Source of the DNA: Amycolatopsis sp. NBC_00345
GTDB taxonomy: Bacteria; Actinomycetota; Actinomycetes; Mycobacteriales; Pseudonocardiaceae
NCBI RefSeq assembly: GCF_036116635.1
Contig: NZ_CP107995.1
Location: 8,060,001 to 8,124,000, forward strand
Direction of reading: 5' to 3'
Length of the DNA: 64,000 nt
A program made the position numbers and the translations under genes. The notes under the pieces are model-generated. The model did not search any database, was not told the origin of the DNA, and was given only the letters and a program-made list of their open reading frames with translations. Of this stretch, positions 52,428 through 60,114 are shown one piece after another; positions within the stretch are counted from its first letter, which is position 1; every line of letters begins with the position of its first letter.

Positions 52428-53378
52428 GTGGTCGACCGTACCGTTGCCGTGCTCGCCGGCGGGCTTTCCCACGAACGCGACGTCTCCCTCCGCTCCGGCC
52501 GCCGGCTTTCGGCCGCGCTGCGCACCGAGGGGCTGACGGTCGAGGAGTGGGACACCGACGCCGGGCTGCTGGAGCGGCTGCGGACGCAGCGGCCCGACGC
52601 CGTGGTCGTCGCGCTGCACGGCGGCGAGGGCGAGAACGGCTCGGTGCAGACCGTGCTGGAGATGCTCGACGTGCCGTTCGTCGGCACCAGCTCCCAGGGC
52701 TGCCGCCGCGCGTGGGACAAGCCCACCGCCAAGGCCTTCGTGCAGCAGGCCGGCTTCTCGACGCCGGACTGGATCGTCCTGCCGCACAGCACTTTCCGCG
52801 AGCTCGGCGCGCAGTCGGTGCTCGACGCGATGGTGGAGCGGCTCGGCCTGCCCCTGATCCTCAAGCCGGACCAGGGCGGCTCGGCGCTCGGCACCCAGGT
52901 GGTCCGCGAGGCGGCGGAACTGCCTGCGGCGATGGTCGGCTGCTTCGCTTACGGCGACACCGTGCTCGCGGAACGGTTGGTGGACGGCGTCGAGGTGGCC
53001 GTGACGGTCGTCGAGGGGGAGAACGGGGCCGAGGCCCTGCCCGCGGTCGAGATCGTGCCAGAGAGCGGCGTCTACGACTACACCGCGCGCTACACGGCGG
53101 GGCTGACGGACTTCTTCACGCCGGCGCGGATCTCCGACGAAGCCTCGAAGGCAGTCAGCGAACTCGCGGTCGCCGCGCACCAGTGGCTCGGCCTCCGGGA
53201 CATCTCACGCACCGACGCCGTGGTCATGTCCGACGGCACGGTGCAGTTCCTCGAAGTGAACCTGTCGCCGGGGCTCACCGAGACCTCGACCGTGCCGATG
53301 GCGGTGGAGGCCGCGGGGAAGTCGCTCGGCTCGGTGTTCGCCGAACTCATCACCCGCGCCGTCACCCGCGCCAGCTGA
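52428..53378 (+). CDS. D-alanine--D-alanine ligase family protein
   Basis: A 316-residue ATP-grasp ligase. Family segments: VLAGGLSHERDVSLRSG at the N-terminus, ALHGGEGENGSVQTVLEMLDVPFVGT near residue 65, LGLPLILKPDQGGSALGTQVV near 145, and the Mg-binding VQFLEVNLSPGLTETSTVP near 290. The last differs from the usual N-T-x-P-G-x-T by reading NLSPGLT, so the exact ligand may differ from Ddl. AAGGAG precedes the GTG by 8 nt. The pairing with an aminotransferase suggests formation of a dipeptide or D-amino-acid conjugate rather than the housekeeping ligase; inference. Confidence 0.78.
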   Translation: MVDRTVAVLAGGLSHERDVSLRSGRRLSAALRTEGLTVEEWDTDAGLLERLRTQRPDAVVVALHGGEGENGSVQTVLEMLDVPFVGTSSQGCRRAWDKPTAKAFVQQAGFSTPDWIVLPHSTFRELGAQSVLDAMVERLGLPLILKPDQGGSALGTQVVREAAELPAAMVGCFAYGDTVLAERLVDGVEVAVTVVEGENGAEALPAVEIVPESGVYDYTARYTAGLTDFFTPARISDEASKAVSELAVAAHQWLGLRDISRTDAVVMSDGTVQFLEVNLSPGLTETSTVPMAVEAAGKSLGSVFAELITRAVTRAS

Positions 53379-53431
53379 CTCCCGGCCGTCGCCGCCCGCC
53401 CAGAGCGGCGGCGAACCGACCGGCTCTCGAT

Positions 53432-53500
53432 GATCACCCAGGGTGCTGTCGGACGTCCCGGTAAGCAATCATCACCGTGACGAAACGACCCTGGGTGATC
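53432..53500. repeat. 13-bp inverted repeat between ddl-like gene and parB
   Basis: GATCACCCAGGGT (53432-53444) and its exact complement ACCCTGGGTGATC (53488-53500) flank a 43-nt loop between two converging genes. Probably a terminator with a long loop. The core CCCAGGGTGATC occurs also at about 35659-35670. Confidence 0.55.
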
Positions 53501-53501
53501 C

Positions 53502-54524
53502 CTAGTCGGTTTCCTCTGTCCGATTCGCCGTTTTTTCACCCGCGTCCGCATCGATCAGCGCGACGATGCGTTCGAGGTCGTCCACCGAGCCGAACTCGAG
53601 CACGATGCGTCCCTTGCGCCGGCCGAGGTCCACTTTCACGCGGGTGTCGAACCGGTCGGACAGCCGGTTGGCGAGTTCCTGCAACCCCGGCGCCTGGATC
53701 GGCTTGCGGGCAGCGGGCTTGGGCTTGGCCGGCTTCTCGCTCTTCTTCAGCGTGACGGCTTCCTCGGTCGCGCGGACCGACATGCCCTCCGCGATGATCC
53801 GCGCCGCCAGCTCTTCCTGACTCTCGGGATCCTCGAGGGAGAGCAGCGCCCGCGCGTGCCCGGCCGACAGCACACCCGCGGCGACGCGACGCTGGACAGG
53901 GAGGGGCAGCTTGAGGAGCCGGATCGTGTTGGTGATGACGGGGCGGCTCCGGCCGATCCGTCCGGCCAGCTCCTCGTGCGTCACCGCGAACTCGTCGAGC
54001 AGCTGCTGGTACGCGGCCGCCTCCTCGAGCGGGTTCAGCTGGACGCGGTGGATGTTCTCCAGCAACGCGTCGCGCAGCATGGACTCGTCGGCGGTCTGCC
54101 GGACGATCGCCGGGATCGCCTCCAGCTCGGCCTGCTGCGACGCGCGCAGGCGCCGCTCACCCATGACGAGCTCGTACTCGTTCTCACCGAGCTCGCGCAC
54201 GACGATCGGCTGCATGAGCCCGAACTCGCGGATGGAGTGCTCGAGCTCGCTCAGCGCTTCTTCGTCGAAGACCTGACGGGGCTGCTTCGGGTTCGGCTTG
54301 ATCGAGCCCACGGGGATCTCTCGATACACCGCACCGGCGACCTCGCCACCGACGGGCGTCACCGCTTCGTTCGCCGGGAACCAACCCTTGTCGTCGCGCC
54401 CCGCCTTCTCGGCCGGGGCACCGCCTTCGCCGGCGGAGGGCGCCGACGGGCCGGCCGTGGTGGCCGGCCCGGTCGGGATCAGGGCCGCGAGCCCGCGCCC
54501 CAGCCCTCCTCTGCGCTCAGTCAT
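53502..54524 (-). CDS. parB: chromosome partitioning protein ParB
   Basis: A 340-residue ParB. The CTP-binding N-terminal domain shows PNPKQPRQVFDEEALSELEHSIREFG (box I) and GERRLRA (box II), the helix-turn-helix is VTHEELAGRIGRSRPVITNTIRLLKLP, and a C-terminal dimerisation domain ends the protein. ParB loads on parS and spreads as a clamp to compact the origin region. It starts at ATG overlapping the parA stop by 4 nt; parS sites lie 1-2 kb away. Confidence 0.96.
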   Translation of the reverse strand: MTERRGGLGRGLAALIPTGPATTAGPSAPSAGEGGAPAEKAGRDDKGWFPANEAVTPVGGEVAGAVYREIPVGSIKPNPKQPRQVFDEEALSELEHSIREFGLMQPIVVRELGENEYELVMGERRLRASQQAELEAIPAIVRQTADESMLRDALLENIHRVQLNPLEEAAAYQQLLDEFAVTHEELAGRIGRSRPVITNTIRLLKLPLPVQRRVAAGVLSAGHARALLSLEDPESQEELAARIIAEGMSVRATEEAVTLKKSEKPAKPKPAARKPIQAPGLQELANRLSDRFDTRVKVDLGRRKGRIVLEFGSVDDLERIVALIDADAGEKTANRTEETD

Positions 54525-55447
54525 GCGCTATTGCTCCTTCCTTCGCTCGCACCACGTTCCGCGATCTCCTTCGCCGCGTCGAGGTAGCTCATCGCGCCAC
54601 GTGAACCGGGGTCGTAGGAGAGCACGGTCTGGCCGTACCCGGGCGCCTCCGACACCTTCACGCTGCGGGGGATGACGGTCTTCAGCACAGTGTCGCCGAA
54701 GTGGTTCCGGACCTCGTTGGTCACCTGGTCGGCCAGCTTGGTGCGGCCGTCGTACATGGTGAGCAGGATCGTGGACACGAGGAGCTCGCGGTTGAGGTGC
54801 TGCTGCACGAGCTCGATGTTGCTCAGCAGCTGCCCCAGACCTTCCAGCGCGTAGTACTCGCACTGGATCGGGATGAGCACCTCCTGCGCGGCGACCATCG
54901 CGTTGACGGTGAGGAGGCCGAGCGACGGCGGGCAGTCGATGAAGACGTAGTCGACGCCGATCTGGTCGAGCACCTCGTCCGACAGCGCCTCCTTCAGACG
55001 TGTCTCGCGGCTCGCCATGGAGACGAGCTCGATCTCCGCACCGGCGAGGTCGATGGTCGCGGGGACGCAGAAGAGGTTGGGCGACTGCTCGCTGGTGGCG
55101 GCCGCCTCCGCGAGCGACACCTCGCCGATGAGCACCTCGTAGATCGACGGCGTCCCGGAACGGTGCTCGATGTCGAGCGCCGTGCTGGCGTTGCCCTGGG
55201 GGTCGAGGTCGATCACCAACGTCTTGAGTCCGTGCACAGCGAGCGCGGCGGCGAGGTTCACCGTGCTCGTGGTCTTGCCGACGCCGCCCTTCTGGTTGGC
55301 GACCGTCAGCACGCGTCGCCGGGTGGGTCGGGGGAGTGAGCCTTCCTTCGGGTGCAGGACGCTGGCGGCTCGGACGGCTTCTTCGGCGATCGGCGTCCAG
55401 CCCAACTCGTGGCCGGTGCTCGCAGGGTCGGACGGTGGGGGATTCAC
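54521..55447 (-). CDS. parA: chromosome partitioning ATPase ParA
   Basis: A 308-residue Walker-type ATPase that moves ParB-parS complexes. The deviant Walker A motif is NQKGGVGKTT, followed by DLDPQGNAS and the IDCPPSLG Walker B segment. An N-terminal extension of about 45 residues is not conserved. I prefer the GTG with AGGAGG 11 nt upstream; a GTG 12 nt earlier directly abuts the Shine-Dalgarno and is not credible. It is 88 nt from rsmG, with a parS site in the gap. Confidence 0.95.
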   Translation of the reverse strand: MNPPPSDPASTGHELGWTPIAEEAVRAASVLHPKEGSLPRPTRRRVLTVANQKGGVGKTTSTVNLAAALAVHGLKTLVIDLDPQGNASTALDIEHRSGTPSIYEVLIGEVSLAEAAATSEQSPNLFCVPATIDLAGAEIELVSMASRETRLKEALSDEVLDQIGVDYVFIDCPPSLGLLTVNAMVAAQEVLIPIQCEYYALEGLGQLLSNIELVQQHLNRELLVSTILLTMYDGRTKLADQVTNEVRNHFGDTVLKTVIPRSVKVSEAPGYGQTVLSYDPGSRGAMSYLDAAKEIAERGASEGRSNSA

Positions 55448-55499
55448 CTGTCTCGACACCTCCTCTGTGTAGACGATTCGGTGGCGTTCGAACCGCGTT

Positions 55500-55513
55500 G
55501 TTTCACGTGGAAC
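55500..55513. promoter_or_regulatory. parS site 1 (parA-rsmG gap)
   Basis: GTTTCACGTGGAAC, one base from the palindrome GTTTCACGTGAAAC. ParB loading site. Confidence 0.85.
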
Positions 55514-55534
55514 GCCGCGGCTGGTTCTCGTGCG

Positions 55535-56215
55535 CTAGCTCCGCCTGCCTCGTGACCGGGACGGCTTCGATGGCAGGCGGCGGATCATCACGACCGTGCT
55601 GGGGACCTCGAGTACTGCTTTGCCGCACTCAGCGAGTTCCGGATCGGCACCGCCCGCCTTACGTACGGCGTCGCGATCCCGCTCGATCTCCTCTCCCGCG
55701 CTGGCGCCCTTGAGCGCGACCAGACGGCCCTCGGGACGAACCAACGGAAGACACCAGCCCGCGAGGCGAGCGAGGGGAGCAACTGCGCGAGCGGTGACGA
55801 TGTCGGCGCCACCCAGCTGTTCGCGCACGGACCGCTCCTCCGCCCGTCCACGGACGACGGTGATCGGGAGTTCCAGCTTCTCGGCGACCTCGGCCAGCCA
55901 GTCAACCCGGCGGGCCATCGGTTCAAGGAGAACGATAGCGAGGTCCGGTCGGGCGATCGCCAGCGGCACGCCTGGAAGGCCGGCCCCCGATCCGACGTCG
56001 ACCACGCTGGCGCCTTCGGGGATCTGCTCGCCGATGACGGCGGAGTTCAGCACGTGCCGATCCCACAGCCGTTCGACCTCGCGCGGCCCGATCAACCCAC
56101 GCTCGACTCCGTGGGTCGTCAGCAGATCGACATAGCCGGCGGCTTGGTCGACGCGATCTCCGAACACTGCCGCCGCCGCGGTCCGCACCGTCCCGGTGGC
56201 GCCGTCCAAGCTCAC
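55535..56215 (-). CDS. rsmG: 16S rRNA (guanine-N7)-methyltransferase RsmG
   Basis: A 226-residue methyltransferase that modifies G527 of 16S rRNA. The SAM-binding motif is VVDVGSGAGLPGVPLAIARPD; LIGPREVERLWDRHVLNS is the family signature in front. The GTG was chosen because GGAG precedes it by 8 nt; the frame remains open 30 nt further into a parS site but no ribosome binding site is present there. It lies in the usual place (gidB) next to parA. Confidence 0.94.
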   Translation of the reverse strand: MSLDGATGTVRTAAAAVFGDRVDQAAGYVDLLTTHGVERGLIGPREVERLWDRHVLNSAVIGEQIPEGASVVDVGSGAGLPGVPLAIARPDLAIVLLEPMARRVDWLAEVAEKLELPITVVRGRAEERSVREQLGGADIVTARAVAPLARLAGWCLPLVRPEGRLVALKGASAGEEIERDRDAVRKAGGADPELAECGKAVLEVPSTVVMIRRLPSKPSRSRGRRS

Positions 56216-56238
56216 TACACCCACTCCTCGATCCGCGC

Positions 56239-56252
56239 GTTTCACGTGAAAC
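56239..56252. promoter_or_regulatory. parS site 2
   Basis: GTTTCACGTGAAAC, a perfect palindrome in the rsmG upstream region. Confidence 0.92.
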
Positions 56253-56356
56253 GCGCTCGTTTGATTGTCCCCGATGCCGAGCCCAAATCGAGCCGACAGA
56301 CCGCAACTGTGGACAACTCCACTCAGGTGCTCCGCCCTGTGGGCAACCGGGCGCCG

Positions 56357-56370
56357 GTTTCACGTGAAAC
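56357..56370. promoter_or_regulatory. parS site 3
   Basis: GTTTCACGTGAAAC, perfect palindrome, 104 nt from site 2. Confidence 0.92.
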
Positions 56371-56401
56371 GCGGTCGGCGACGGCGAGACCGGATGGGCG
56401 C

Positions 56402-56415
56402 GTTTCACGTGAAAC
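56402..56415. promoter_or_regulatory. parS site 4
   Basis: GTTTCACGTGAAAC, perfect palindrome, 31 nt from site 3. The three sites form the densest ParB target in the window. Confidence 0.92.
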
Positions 56416-56467
56416 GCCACGCTTGTAATTCGCTCAGCGACGCCGACCTCGCGAACGGTCCGGGCGT

Positions 56468-56761
56468 CTACTTCCGAGGGGCAGCGTTGCGGAGACGCTC
56501 CGGCGGCCCGAGCGGCGAGACAGCGCCCGTAAACACGTGGGCATGAGACTTGGGGGAGTCGTACGGTGTGAACGCATCGGCGGGCAGTCGGTAGGCGAAG
56601 AGGTGAACCGCGCGCATCCTGTCGAGCCAGGCGTACTCGATCGCGTGCATCCGCGTCGCACCACCCGGACCGAGGATGCTCGCCATCAACGGCCCGGGCG
56701 CATGCCTCAGTTCCAGTCGCGTCACCCGCTGAGGGGTCGGCGTTCCAGCACAGCCGGACAC
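56468..56761 (-). pseudogene. DUF6886-like gene, internally truncated
   Basis: A 97-codon frame whose middle, ILGPGGATRMHAIEYAWLDRMRAVHLFAYRLPADAFTPYDSP and SHAHVFTGAVSPLGPPE, matches from memory the core of a small conserved actinobacterial family (DUF6886; about 170 residues). It lacks the N-terminal part of the family and ends RLRNAAPRK, resembling the family's C-terminus, directly after GPPE, so some 40 residues between the two appear to have been lost. It stands between the parS sites and jag. It may be a decaying gene or a short variant that is still translated; no clear ribosome binding site was seen. Confidence 0.5.
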
Positions 56762-56839
56762 AAACGAAGCGGCCCGCCGGACGAGTGTCCAGCGGGCCGC
56801 TTCGGCTCAGTGCTCAGTTCTCAGTGAAACAGGAAGGCG

Positions 56840-57397
56840 TCAGCCCTCCGGGAAGATCACCACACGACGCTTCGGGTCCTCGCCCTCGCTCTCGCTCGTG
56901 ACGCCCTCGACGGTCGCGACCGCGTCGTGCACCACCTTGCGCTCGAACGGGCTCATGGGCTGCAACCGCACGCGCTCGCCGCTCGAGAGCACCGACTCGG
57001 CCGTGGAGCGGCCGAGCTCGCGGAGCTCCTCGCGACGGTCCGCGCGCCAGCCCGCGATGTCCAGCATGAGGCGGCTACGCGAGCCGGTCTCCTGCTGGAC
57101 GGCGAGGCGGGTCAGCTCCTGCAGCGACTCGAGCACGGTGCCGCGCGGCCCGACGAGCTTCTCCAGGTCCTCACCGCCGTCGATGCTCACGATCGCGCGA
57201 CCGGCCTCGACGTCGAGGTCGATGTCCCCGTCGTAGTCGAGCAGGTCCAGCAGGCGCTCCAGGTAGTCGCCGGCGATGTCACCCTCCTGTACGAGGGAGT
57301 CGTCGGCACCTCCCTGCTTCTCCGCGGGGGCGGCGGCAGTCTCGGCCACGCCCGCGTCATCCTGATCGGCTTCGATCGTGTCGACCGTCTCCGACAT
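56840..57397 (-). CDS. jag: RNA-binding protein Jag/KhpB (R3H domain)
   Basis: A 185-residue cytosolic protein. An acidic N-terminus (residues 1-45) precedes the KH-like domain (VSIDGGEDLEKLVGPRGTVLESLQELTRLAVQQETG) and the R3H domain (RVRLQPMSPFERKVVHDAVATVEGVTSESEGE). In Gram-positive bacteria it pairs with KhpA to bind RNA and affects cell division and elongation. The start is at the second of two adjacent ATG codons, 7 nt from GGAG. It lies downstream of yidC, as in other actinobacteria. Confidence 0.9.
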   Translation of the reverse strand: MSETVDTIEADQDDAGVAETAAAPAEKQGGADDSLVQEGDIAGDYLERLLDLLDYDGDIDLDVEAGRAIVSIDGGEDLEKLVGPRGTVLESLQELTRLAVQQETGSRSRLMLDIAGWRADRREELRELGRSTAESVLSSGERVRLQPMSPFERKVVHDAVATVEGVTSESEGEDPKRRVVIFPEG

Positions 57398-57427
57398 CAT
57401 TCGTCTCCTCTCCGAACCGGATCGACG

Positions 57428-58576
57428 TCAGCGACGCTTCCGGCCCGACTTCCTGTTCGAGTCCTTGAGGAGCCCCGGCACCCCGGTGCCGTTCTCCTTC
57501 GATCCGTTCTGAGCCGGCTGCTTCTCCGGCTCGGACGGGGTGGTCGTGTTCTCCGGTGTGGCGGACGGCTTGCTCTCGACGCCGCCGGAGGACGAGGACG
57601 TCTGCGCGAAACCGTGGGCAGAGCCCGCCTTGGTCACCTTGCCCTGCTGCCCGCTGCCGGACGACTGGTTCTTCTTCTGCTGGACCGGCTTCTGCCCGAC
57701 CTTCGGCGCGGTCGGCTTCTGGCCCGGCTTCGGGCCGAGCGACGCGCGCTTCTCGGCGGCTTCCTCCTTGCGAGCCTTCTCTTCCTTGTCGATCTTCGTG
57801 TAGACGAGGCGCTGCTGCATCAGGGTCCAGCCGTTGTTCGCCAGCCAGTAGAAGAGCAGGCCGAGCGGGAACAGCGCACCGAACACGAGCACACCGAGCG
57901 GGAAGACGTACATGGTCAGCTTGTTCATGATCGCGGTCTGCGAGGTGGCCGACGCGGCGTTCTGCCGGGCGACCGAGTGCCGCGCAGTGAGGTGCGTGGC
58001 GATGGCCGCGACGATCATCAGGGGCAGCGCGACCGGCAGCACGTTCCAGTGCCAGCCGCTGCCGGCGACTCCACCGCTCACGACGCCGACGCCGTTGTTC
58101 ACGGCCTCGCCGAGGTTGACCCCGAACAGCTTCGCGCTGACGTAGGAGTGGACGTCGGACTGGCTGAAGAAGTAGTTCTCCGTCTTCGCGCCACCGCCGG
58201 CGGGCGGGATGGTGAACGCGCGGAGCACGTGGTTCAGGCCGATGAACACCGGGATCTGGAGAAGCATCGGAAGGCAGCTGCCGAGCGGGTTGACGCCGTG
58301 CTCGCGCTGGAGCTTCTGCATCTCCTGCGCCTGGCGCTGCCGGTCGTTCGCGTACTTCTTCTGGACCTTCTTCATCTCCGGCGCGAAGTCCTGCATCTTC
58401 TTCATCGACCGGACCTGGTTCACGAACGGCTTGAACATGATGCCGCGGACGGTGAACGTCAGGAAGATGATGCCGAGGATCCAGGAGATGGCCGAGGCGT
58501 CGCCGAACGCGAAGCCGAAGACCTTGTGCCAACACCACAAGATGAAGGACACGGGGTAGTAGATGAAATCGAGCAC
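57428..58576 (-). CDS. yidC: membrane protein insertase YidC
   Basis: A 382-residue Oxa1/YidC insertase. Recognisable are the helical start SFILWCWHKVFG, the cytoplasmic hairpin MKKMQDFAPEMKKVQKKYANDRQRQAQEMQKLQREHGVNPLGSCLPMLLQIPVFIGL, and the final helices GALFPLGLLFYWLANNGWTLMQQ. The C-terminal 110 residues are a Lys/Ser/Pro-rich cytoplasmic tail, possibly for ribosome binding. Starts at GTG, 4 nt after yidD. It works with YidD and the Sec system to insert membrane proteins. Confidence 0.96.
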   Translation of the reverse strand: MLDFIYYPVSFILWCWHKVFGFAFGDASAISWILGIIFLTFTVRGIMFKPFVNQVRSMKKMQDFAPEMKKVQKKYANDRQRQAQEMQKLQREHGVNPLGSCLPMLLQIPVFIGLNHVLRAFTIPPAGGGAKTENYFFSQSDVHSYVSAKLFGVNLGEAVNNGVGVVSGGVAGSGWHWNVLPVALPLMIVAAIATHLTARHSVARQNAASATSQTAIMNKLTMYVFPLGVLVFGALFPLGLLFYWLANNGWTLMQQRLVYTKIDKEEKARKEEAAEKRASLGPKPGQKPTAPKVGQKPVQQKKNQSSGSGQQGKVTKAGSAHGFAQTSSSSGGVESKPSATPENTTTPSEPEKQPAQNGSKENGTGVPGLLKDSNRKSGRKRR

Positions 58577-58580
58577 TGAG

Positions 58581-58919
58581 CTACTCCTCGATCGGTGTTT
58601 CAGGCATGCGGTGTCGCCACGAGAACTTCTCGGGGACCGGGTCGCGGCCGGGTGGCGTCCACGGGCCGCAGCGGAGCAGCCGGCGCAGCGCGAGGTAGGA
58701 GCCGCGGCCGGCGCCGTGCCGGGTCAGGGCTTCGACTGCGTACGCGCTGCAGCTCGGGTAGAAGCGACAGGCCGGCGGCAAGAAGGGGGAGATCGCCTTG
58801 CGATAGAACTTGATGGGAAGGAGCAGCACCCAGGCGACCGGGCCGGGGCGGGCCTCCGGGGCCCGCACCTCGGGTTCCTCGGGTGCCTCGCTGGCGTCGT
58901 GCTCGGGAGTGGCTTGCAT
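58581..58919 (-). CDS. yidD: membrane protein insertion efficiency factor YidD
   Basis: A 112-residue protein of the YidD family, marked by KFYRKAISPFLPPACRFYPSCSAYAVEALTRHG and RLLRCGPWTPPGRDPVP, with Cys residues conserved. It is peripheral on the membrane and assists YidC. An N-terminal extension of about 30 acidic residues is unusual. Lies between rnpA and yidC. Confidence 0.93.
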   Translation of the reverse strand: MQATPEHDASEAPEEPEVRAPEARPGPVAWVLLLPIKFYRKAISPFLPPACRFYPSCSAYAVEALTRHGAGRGSYLALRRLLRCGPWTPPGRDPVPEKFSWRHRMPETPIEE

Positions 58920-58924
58920 TGCCG

Positions 58925-59356
58925 TTACACCGCTGATCCGTGGTCGGGGGCCGTGTCCTGCTGACGCGGCTGCCGGGGAGCACCGTCCCCGGCCGGACGA
59001 CGGTGCGGCGCGAGACCGAGCCGGCGCAACGCCGCGTCGAGGTCGGCGCCGAGCTCCGCACTGGAAGCGGACGCCGCCGGAGGTAATGCCCGTACCACCA
59101 ACGAGCTGCCGGGGGGCAGTGTTCCGAGCCGCGCGGAAACGAGATGCCGCAGCCGCCGGGAGACGCGGTGGCGGACCACCGAGTTCCCGACGGCCTTGCT
59201 CACCACAAAACCCGCCCTGACCGCATCGGGTGCGGCCTCGGACGGGTCCGTGGTCAACGCATGGACGACGAGATGACGCCTGCCTGCCCGGGACCCCCGG
59301 CGAAGGACGACCCGGAAGTCCTCACTCCGCCGCAGACGTGCGGCAACGGGCAGCAC
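58925..59356 (-). CDS. rnpA: ribonuclease P protein component
   Basis: A 143-residue RNase P protein subunit, which with the catalytic RNA matures tRNA 5' ends. The RNR motif segment is VVSKAVGNSVVRHRVSRRLRHLVSARL; the N-terminus (LPVAARLRRSEDFRVVLRRGSRAG) is typical. The last 25 residues are a low-complexity tail. Starts at GTG and is 21 nt downstream of rpmH. Confidence 0.94.
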   Translation of the reverse strand: MLPVAARLRRSEDFRVVLRRGSRAGRRHLVVHALTTDPSEAAPDAVRAGFVVSKAVGNSVVRHRVSRRLRHLVSARLGTLPPGSSLVVRALPPAASASSAELGADLDAALRRLGLAPHRRPAGDGAPRQPRQQDTAPDHGSAV

Positions 59357-59377
59357 GGCGCGCCTCGACGAGCCGGA

Positions 59378-59521
59378 TCAGGCGGACAGAGCGCCGCGGC
59401 CCTTGCGACGGCGGGCCGCCAGGATGGACCGGCCCGCACGAGTCCGCATGCGGAGGCGGAAACCGTGGACCCGGGCGCGTCGGCGGTTGTTCGGCTGGAA
59501 GGTGCGCTTACCCTTGCTCAC
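59378..59521 (-). CDS. rpmH: 50S ribosomal protein L34
   Basis: A 47-residue ribosomal protein: SKGKRTFQPNNRRRARVHGF and RTRAGRSILAARRRKGRG are invariant for L34. The GTG has GGAG 5 nt upstream. It is first in the rnpA-yidD-yidC-jag operon and diverges from dnaA. Confidence 0.97.
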   Translation of the reverse strand: MSKGKRTFQPNNRRRARVHGFRLRMRTRAGRSILAARRRKGRGALSA

Positions 59522-60114
59522 TGCTTCTCCTGATGTGTCGGCCGTCGGGCGACGGATTTTCGGCCGTCTACCGGCATGTCGTGCGGTCGCACGGCAGTCT
59601 CTGGTGTCTCCTACCAACGTGTGGCCTCGTCACGACGAGCGACGACGTACGTGGGCACGCGAAACGCGCCCGTCGCTTACGGGAGACCTTACGAGGGTAC
59701 GCACCCCGGTCGAGAGCCGTGAAGGCACCCCTCCGCCACGCACCGCGACCAGGCCTGGCCCGGGCCTTCCAGCACGCCCCGGCACCGAATGGCAACACGC
59801 CGTACAGCGTGAAATGCTTGCGCGCGACGACGCCTTGTGGCAGCGAGCGGGGCTTGTTAGCGTGCCTCTCTCGGGTCACCGGACGAGGTGGCGGCGGGAT
59901 CACTGCCAGGGTGTGGAGGCACCCGGGGCGAACGTCGAACCCGCACGTGGCGTGGCCGCGGGCCGCCGTACATTAGTGCACAGCTGTGGACAACTATGTG
60001 GATATTCGCTGTGCCCGCGCGCAGGTCGGTCCAAGATGACGTCCGAGGGAGAGTTCCGGGCGTGTTTGGGGTGACTTCGCCGTCCACGCCGCCGAGGGGA
60101 GGGGAGCCAGACAG
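59522..60114. promoter_or_regulatory. rpmH-dnaA divergent regulatory region with DnaA boxes
   Basis: About 590 bp without a gene. For dnaA a TACATT -10 hexamer (59969-59974) is followed by a perfect reverse DnaA box (TGTGGACAA, 59985-59993) and a second one with one mismatch (TGTGGATAT, 59997-60005), so DnaA would bind just downstream of the start site and repress its own gene. The rpmH promoter must lie in the left part; I could not assign it. No coding region is supported. Confidence 0.7.

Noticed and set aside
59230..59976. 248-codon frame in the rpmH-dnaA gap
   Set aside because: It overlaps rnpA and rpmH antisense and reads across the dnaA promoter; no motif.
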